A stretch of 64,000 bases of DNA. It comes from Acidobacteriota bacterium. Lineage in GTDB: Bacteria > Acidobacteriota > Thermoanaerobaculia > Multivoradales > JBCCEF01. The position numbers were made by a program, and so were the translations under genes. The notes beneath the pieces were generated by a model. The model was not told where the DNA came from, did no database searches, and saw nothing but the letters and a program-made list of their open reading frames with translations. Positions 60,808 through 64,000 of the stretch are shown here, one piece after another (the stretch's first letter is position 1; each line of letters opens with the position of its first letter). The stretch spans positions 180,258 to 244,257 of the forward strand of contig JBCCEF010000001.1 of NCBI GenBank assembly GCA_039030395.1. The letters run 5' to 3'.

Positions 60808-62325
60808 ATGGCCGAACAGATCGAGATGCTTCCCGCCGACGAACACAACCGGCGATTGATCGACAACGTCCATCCGCCGGATTGGAAAAACCCTGAGCCC
60901 GCCGACCGCTACCACCTGGTGGTGATCGGCGCCGGCACCGCCGGCCTGGTATCGGCCATCGGCGCCGCCGGCCTGGGCGCCAAGGTGGCCTTGATCGAGC
61001 GCGAGCTGATGGGCGGCGACTGCTTGAATGTCGGCTGCGTGCCGTCCAAAGGCGTGATCCGCGCCGCTCGCGCCTGGCACCAGGTGAAGACCGCCGCCGA
61101 ACGATTCGGCGCGCCGGCGGTCAACGGCTCCGGCGACTTCGCCCAGGCGATGGAGCGCATGCGGAAAATCCGCGCCGACATTTCCAAGGTGGACGGCGCG
61201 GCGCGCTTCCGCGATGCCGGCATCGACGTATTCCTCGGCTCCGGCCGGTTCACTGGGCCGGACACGGTGGAGGTCGCGGGAGCGAAGCTCAAGTTCCGCA
61301 AGGCGGTCATCGCCACCGGCGCCCGCGCCTCGGCGCCGCCCATCCCAGGCCTCGCAGAGGTCGGCTACCTGACCAACGAAACGATCTTCAGCCTGACGGA
61401 ACTGCCCCGCCGCCTGGTGGTCCTCGGCGGCGGTCCCATCGGCTGCGAAATGGCCCAATCCTTCGCCCGCTTCGGCACCGAGGTCACCCTGCTCGACATG
61501 GCACCCCACACCCTCATCCGCGAAGACGCCGACGCCGCCGAGGTCGTGCAGGAAGCGATGCTGGCGGACGGTGTGAAACTCGAACTGGGAGTCAAGATCA
61601 CCGCCGCCTCGGCGGACGGCGGCTCCAAGGCCCTCGAATGGGAGCGCGACGGCGAGACCGGCCGGGCCTACGGCGACGACATCCTGGTGGCCGCCGGCCG
61701 GGCGCCGAACGTCGACGACATGGGTCTCGAAGCGGCGGGGGTCCGGTTCAACAAACGGGGCGTCGAAGTGGACGACCGCTTGCGGACCTCCAACTCCAAC
61801 ATCTTCGCCGCCGGCGACGTCGCCTCCAAGTACCAGTTCACCCACGCCGCCGACGCCATGGCCCGCATCGTGATCCAGAACGCTCTGTTCTTCGGCCGCA
61901 AGAAGGTGAGCGACCTGGTGATCCCGTGGTGCACCTACACCAGCCCGGAGATCGCCCACGTCGGCATGTACGAGCAGGACGCCCAGGAGCAGGGCATCGA
62001 GGTCGACACCCTCACCCTGCCCCTCGACGACATCGACCGGGCGCTCCTCGACGGCGAGGACGAGGGATTCCTGCGGGTGCACCTCAAGAAGGGATCCGAC
62101 ACCCTCCTCGGCGCCACCCTGGTGGCGGAGCACGCCGGCGACATGATCGGCGAACTCTGCCTAGCGACCACCGAAGGGATTGGTTTGGGAAAAATCGCCT
62201 CGGTGATCCACCCCTACCCCACCCAGGGCGAGGTGGTCAAGAAAGCCGCCGACACCTGGAACCGCGGCAAGCTCACGCCGACGGTGCAGAGACTTTTCGG
62301 GTGGTGGTTTCGGATCTTTCGCTGA
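60808..62325 (+). CDS. FAD-dependent pyridine nucleotide-disulfide oxidoreductase (MerA/Lpd-like)
   Basis: 505 residues. An N-terminal extension of about 35 residues (HNRRLIDNVHPPDW) precedes the FAD site LVVIGAGTAGLVSAIGAAGL. The redox pair is in GGDCLNVGCVPSKG. NAD(P) site VVLGGGPIGCEMAQSFARFG, second FAD motif SNIFAAGDVASKYQFTHAAD, and the C-terminal HPYPTQGEVVKKAAD with the catalytic His-Pro. No N-terminal heavy-metal domain and no C-terminal Cys pair, so true mercuric reductase activity is unlikely. Function with TVP38 unknown. Confidence 0.88.
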   Translation: MAEQIEMLPADEHNRRLIDNVHPPDWKNPEPADRYHLVVIGAGTAGLVSAIGAAGLGAKVALIERELMGGDCLNVGCVPSKGVIRAARAWHQVKTAAERFGAPAVNGSGDFAQAMERMRKIRADISKVDGAARFRDAGIDVFLGSGRFTGPDTVEVAGAKLKFRKAVIATGARASAPPIPGLAEVGYLTNETIFSLTELPRRLVVLGGGPIGCEMAQSFARFGTEVTLLDMAPHTLIREDADAAEVVQEAMLADGVKLELGVKITAASADGGSKALEWERDGETGRAYGDDILVAAGRAPNVDDMGLEAAGVRFNKRGVEVDDRLRTSNSNIFAAGDVASKYQFTHAADAMARIVIQNALFFGRKKVSDLVIPWCTYTSPEIAHVGMYEQDAQEQGIEVDTLTLPLDDIDRALLDGEDEGFLRVHLKKGSDTLLGATLVAEHAGDMIGELCLATTEGIGLGKIASVIHPYPTQGEVVKKAADTWNRGKLTPTVQRLFGWWFRIFR

Positions 62326-62454
62326 GGGGAGTTGGGCCTTCGGGGGGACGAAAGCGATCGCTTTGACCAGGGCAGATGCCGGTTCCCGGACCTGGCCCGG
62401 CGTCTTCGAATCGCCGCTGATCCAGGCGGAGGGAGGCTTCGAACGAAAGGCCTT

Positions 62455-62494
62455 GCGCGCCAGCCCCACTAGGGCCTCCAGTCGGCTGGCGCGC
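62455..62494. terminator. Perfect 11-bp stem in the gap after the oxidoreductase gene
   Basis: GCGCGCCAGCC and GGCTGGCGCGC enclose an 18-base loop. A second hairpin (GCGCGG-AGG-CCGCGC) follows just downstream. Located between convergent genes; may be a bidirectional terminator or a structured RNA. No T-run. Confidence 0.4.
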
Positions 62495-62553
62495 TCCAGG
62501 CAGTGGGCGCGGAGGCCGCGCACCACCGCCGTGGCCGGTGGCCCTATTCAGGC

Positions 62554-62922
62554 CTAGCCCGTGGGATCCAATCCAGGCCCACGTTCACTGGGACCACCGT
62601 TCGGGTCGGCGCCGGGGCCACATTCACATTGAAGACCGTCCGGGTCGGCGCCAGGGCCAAGTTCTCTGTGACTACCGTCCGGGTCGGCACCGGGGCCAAG
62701 TTCAACGGAGGCGCCGTCGGGGCCCGCCTCAGAAGGCTGGTTCCGAGTCTCCGGAAGTCCGTTCGCCCACCATTCCCGGAGCAGGTTCCACCAGTTGGAA
62801 ACCGCGTTCGTTGAGATCCGCTCGCCAGCTCGGGGCTCTGCCGTGTCCAGCGCCCAGGCGGCCGGGGCCGATAGCGTCAGCGCGAGCACCGCCAACAGGG
62901 CGATGACTAGATTGCGTCGCAT
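62554..62922 (-). CDS. Small exported peptide with GPGADPDG tandem repeats
   Basis: 122 residues from MRRNLVIALL; the frame extends upstream without support. Signal peptide ends PAAWA. The mature part has a Trp-rich segment (NWWNLLREWWANGLPE), then about four 13-residue repeats of ELGPGADPDGSHR type, ending ERGPGLDPTG. The overall plan matches the 78-residue peptide at 33549-33785. It lies downstream of the HD hydrolase gene on the same strand (120 bases between). Function unknown. Confidence 0.6.
   Translation of the reverse strand: MRRNLVIALLAVLALTLSAPAAWALDTAEPRAGERISTNAVSNWWNLLREWWANGLPETRNQPSEAGPDGASVELGPGADPDGSHRELGPGADPDGLQCECGPGADPNGGPSERGPGLDPTG
62559..62722. repeat. 39-bp tandem repeats in the exported peptide gene
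   Basis: About four imperfect copies of a 39-bp unit containing CGGGTCGGCGCCGGGGCCA-like sequence, in frame (13 codons), at the 3' end of the peptide gene. Copy-number variation would change the length of the repeated tail. Confidence 0.85.
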
Positions 62923-63042
62923 AAAAATACCCTCCTTCATAAAGGAAGCGCAAACGCGGCGGCAGCAGGCCGGCGCGGCCTTCCCATACGCCGGAACGTA
63001 TCGCATCCGCAGCGAAAGGGGGCTACCGGGAAGTTTCGCGCG

Positions 63043-63636
63043 CTACGCCTTCAGTCGTCCCGCTTCCACCGCCAGGTCTAGCTGTTCTTCGATGTAGGAC
63101 CAGATCTCCGGAGCGCCGTCGCCGATGGGGCGGTTGCGCTCCCACACCTGGTGGCGCCGGATGCCGTGGCGGCGCCAGGAGGAACCTTCGGAGTGGAGGT
63201 TCAGGAGCACCGGCTGGAGTCGGTCGAGGGCGGCGGCGTAGCGGGCTTCGAGGGTTTCGCCGGCCTCGAACTCATCCCACAAGGCGCGGAAGCGCTCGCC
63301 CTGGTCCGCCGGCAGCAGGCCGAAAAGGCGATCCGCCGCCCGCTGCTCGCGCTCTTCTTTGTCGCGATGGGCCTCTCGGTCGTAGCAGAAGGTGTCGCCG
63401 GCGTCGATCTCCACCAGGTCGTGCACCAGCAGCATCTCCATCACCCGCTGCACCGACAGCTCTTCGCTCACCGCGTGCTCGGTCAGCAGGAAAGCCATCA
63501 GGGTGATGTGCCAAGAGTGCTCGGCGGAGTTTTCGCGGCGCGAGCCGTCCGCCAGGGTGGTCTGCCGCAGCACCCCCTTCAGGCGATCGATTTCCAGAAT
63601 GAAGCGGAGCTGCTGCTGGAGGCGAGAGGCGGTCAT
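63043..63636 (-). CDS. HD-domain hydrolase, YfbR/HDDC2-like nucleotidase
   Basis: 197 residues from MTASRLQQQLRF; longer starts lack support. HD motifs: ENSAEHSWHITLMAFLL (His), MLLVHDLVEIDAGDT (His-Asp), and further Asp in ALDRLQPVLLNLHSEG. This order (RENSAEHSW, HDxxEIxAGDT) is typical of HD_3 5'-deoxynucleotidases such as YfbR and HDDC2. It probably dephosphorylates deoxynucleoside monophosphates. Confidence 0.88.
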   Translation of the reverse strand: MTASRLQQQLRFILEIDRLKGVLRQTTLADGSRRENSAEHSWHITLMAFLLTEHAVSEELSVQRVMEMLLVHDLVEIDAGDTFCYDREAHRDKEEREQRAADRLFGLLPADQGERFRALWDEFEAGETLEARYAAALDRLQPVLLNLHSEGSSWRRHGIRRHQVWERNRPIGDGAPEIWSYIEEQLDLAVEAGRLKA

Positions 63637-63720
63637 GGACCGCATCCTATCGGCTGATCCGCGGCCGGGCAGGCCAGCCTTCGGGTGGTAGCATCCGAGA
63701 CGACGAAGGTGGCCCTCCCG

Positions 63721-64000
63721 ATGCCCTTTTCCGACCACTCACTCCGCACCGCCGCCGGCCTCACCGTCGCCGGATTACTCTTCGCCGGCCCCTTTTTCGC
63801 CGCCCCGCGAGCCGTCGGCGAAGAGATCTTCGTCGAACGGGCGGCCGCCGCCGGGCTGGACTTTGTCCACTTCACCGGCGCCACCGGTAAGCTCTTCTTT
63901 CCCGAGATCGCGGGCGCCGCCGGGGCGCTGCTGGACTATGACGGCGACGGCGACCTCGACGTGTTTCTCGCCCAAGGGACGATGCTCGGCGACGAGCAGG
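63721..64000 (+). CDS. Exported FG-GAP/VCBS (ASPIC/UnbV-type) protein, N-terminal part
   Basis: Open to the right edge (at least 93 residues). A signal peptide (LTVAGLLFAGPFFAAPRAVG) is followed by FVERAAAAGLDFVHFTGATG and GAALLDYDGDGDLDVFLAQG-like sequence (LLDYDGDGDLDVFLAQG), a calcium-binding FG-GAP repeat typical of CRTAC1/ASPIC-UnbV secreted proteins. The rest lies outside the window. Confidence 0.8.
   Translation, partial: MPFSDHSLRTAAGLTVAGLLFAGPFFAAPRAVGEEIFVERAAAAGLDFVHFTGATGKLFFPEIAGAAGALLDYDGDGDLDVFLAQGTMLGDEQ

Noticed and set aside
59881-62133. 750-codon minus-strand open frame
   Set aside because: Shadow of the TVP38 and oxidoreductase genes; composition is that of a GC-rich antisense frame.
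60808-62325. True mercuric reductase (merA)
   Set aside because: The N-terminal heavy-metal domain and the C-terminal Cys pair are missing and no other mer genes are near.
1-64000. CRISPR array
   Set aside because: No series of short direct repeats with unique spacers; the tandem repeats found (14416, 62559) are coding and gapless.

Overview
The window is high-GC DNA with dense, mostly short-spaced genes. It looks like a chromosome segment of a Gram-negative heterotroph. Pointers to Acidobacteriota (possibly the Thermoanaerobaculia) are an ECF sigma factor of the type seen next to acidobacterial kinases followed by a Ser/Thr kinase-TPR protein, secreted proteins carrying a DGFESGD motif, an IPTL-CTERM-like tail, and a low-GC Rhs island. 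This placement is an inference from gene content; there is no rRNA in the window.

Layout. 1-4.0 kb: end of an M20 peptidase, a PQQ-propeller protein, and an AraC regulator with a serine hydrolase. 4.2-8.9 kb: a compact ergothioneine locus, with an ABC ATPase and a fused binding-protein/permease (EgtUV-like) followed by egtB and egtD. 9.0-11.0 kb: an AhpD-like protein, an ECF sigma factor, a small zinc anti-sigma candidate and RidA. 11.1-19.2 kb: exported proteins, a winged-helix regulator divergent from a CPBP protease, a TetR/SDR pair with matching operator candidates, a zinc-ribbon protein and bioY.

19.2-35.4 kb is an accessory island of lower GC. It is bracketed by a tRNA-Phe 3'-end-like fragment beside bioY and an intact tRNA-Phe gene. 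Its core is a roughly 2245-residue teneurin-like Rhs protein (NHL propeller, YD repeats, Rhs core) with an HELVH metallopeptidase tip. Downstream on the same strand is an array of small immunity-like genes, a displaced orphan tip with a translationally coupled immunity candidate, a segmental duplication, and several broken copies. At the right end of the island is a small exported peptide next to a zinc-finger/TPR protein.

35.5-49.5 kb: a zinc phospholipase-like protein, purH behind a 40-bp duplicated palindrome-bearing repeat, an ECF sigma/kinase/exported-peptide set, a NarL-type two-component system, a CxxCH-ended protein, and an ECF sigma/anti-sigma/bactofilin-like membrane protein operon. 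49.7-55.6 kb: uppP with an SGNH hydrolase, and rfbB-rfbC-DUF4301 in one overlapping operon. 55.6-64 kb: a low-GC gene between inverted repeat elements, two tandem type I glutamine synthetases, a TVP38 protein with a flavin disulfide reductase, a second exported peptide with 39-bp repeats, an HD hydrolase and the start of an FG-GAP protein.

The strongest leads are the polymorphic-toxin island with its visible recombination scars, the ergothioneine locus with an apparently swapped transporter domain order, and a set of small exported peptides with Gly/Pro-rich tails, two of them beside TPR proteins.
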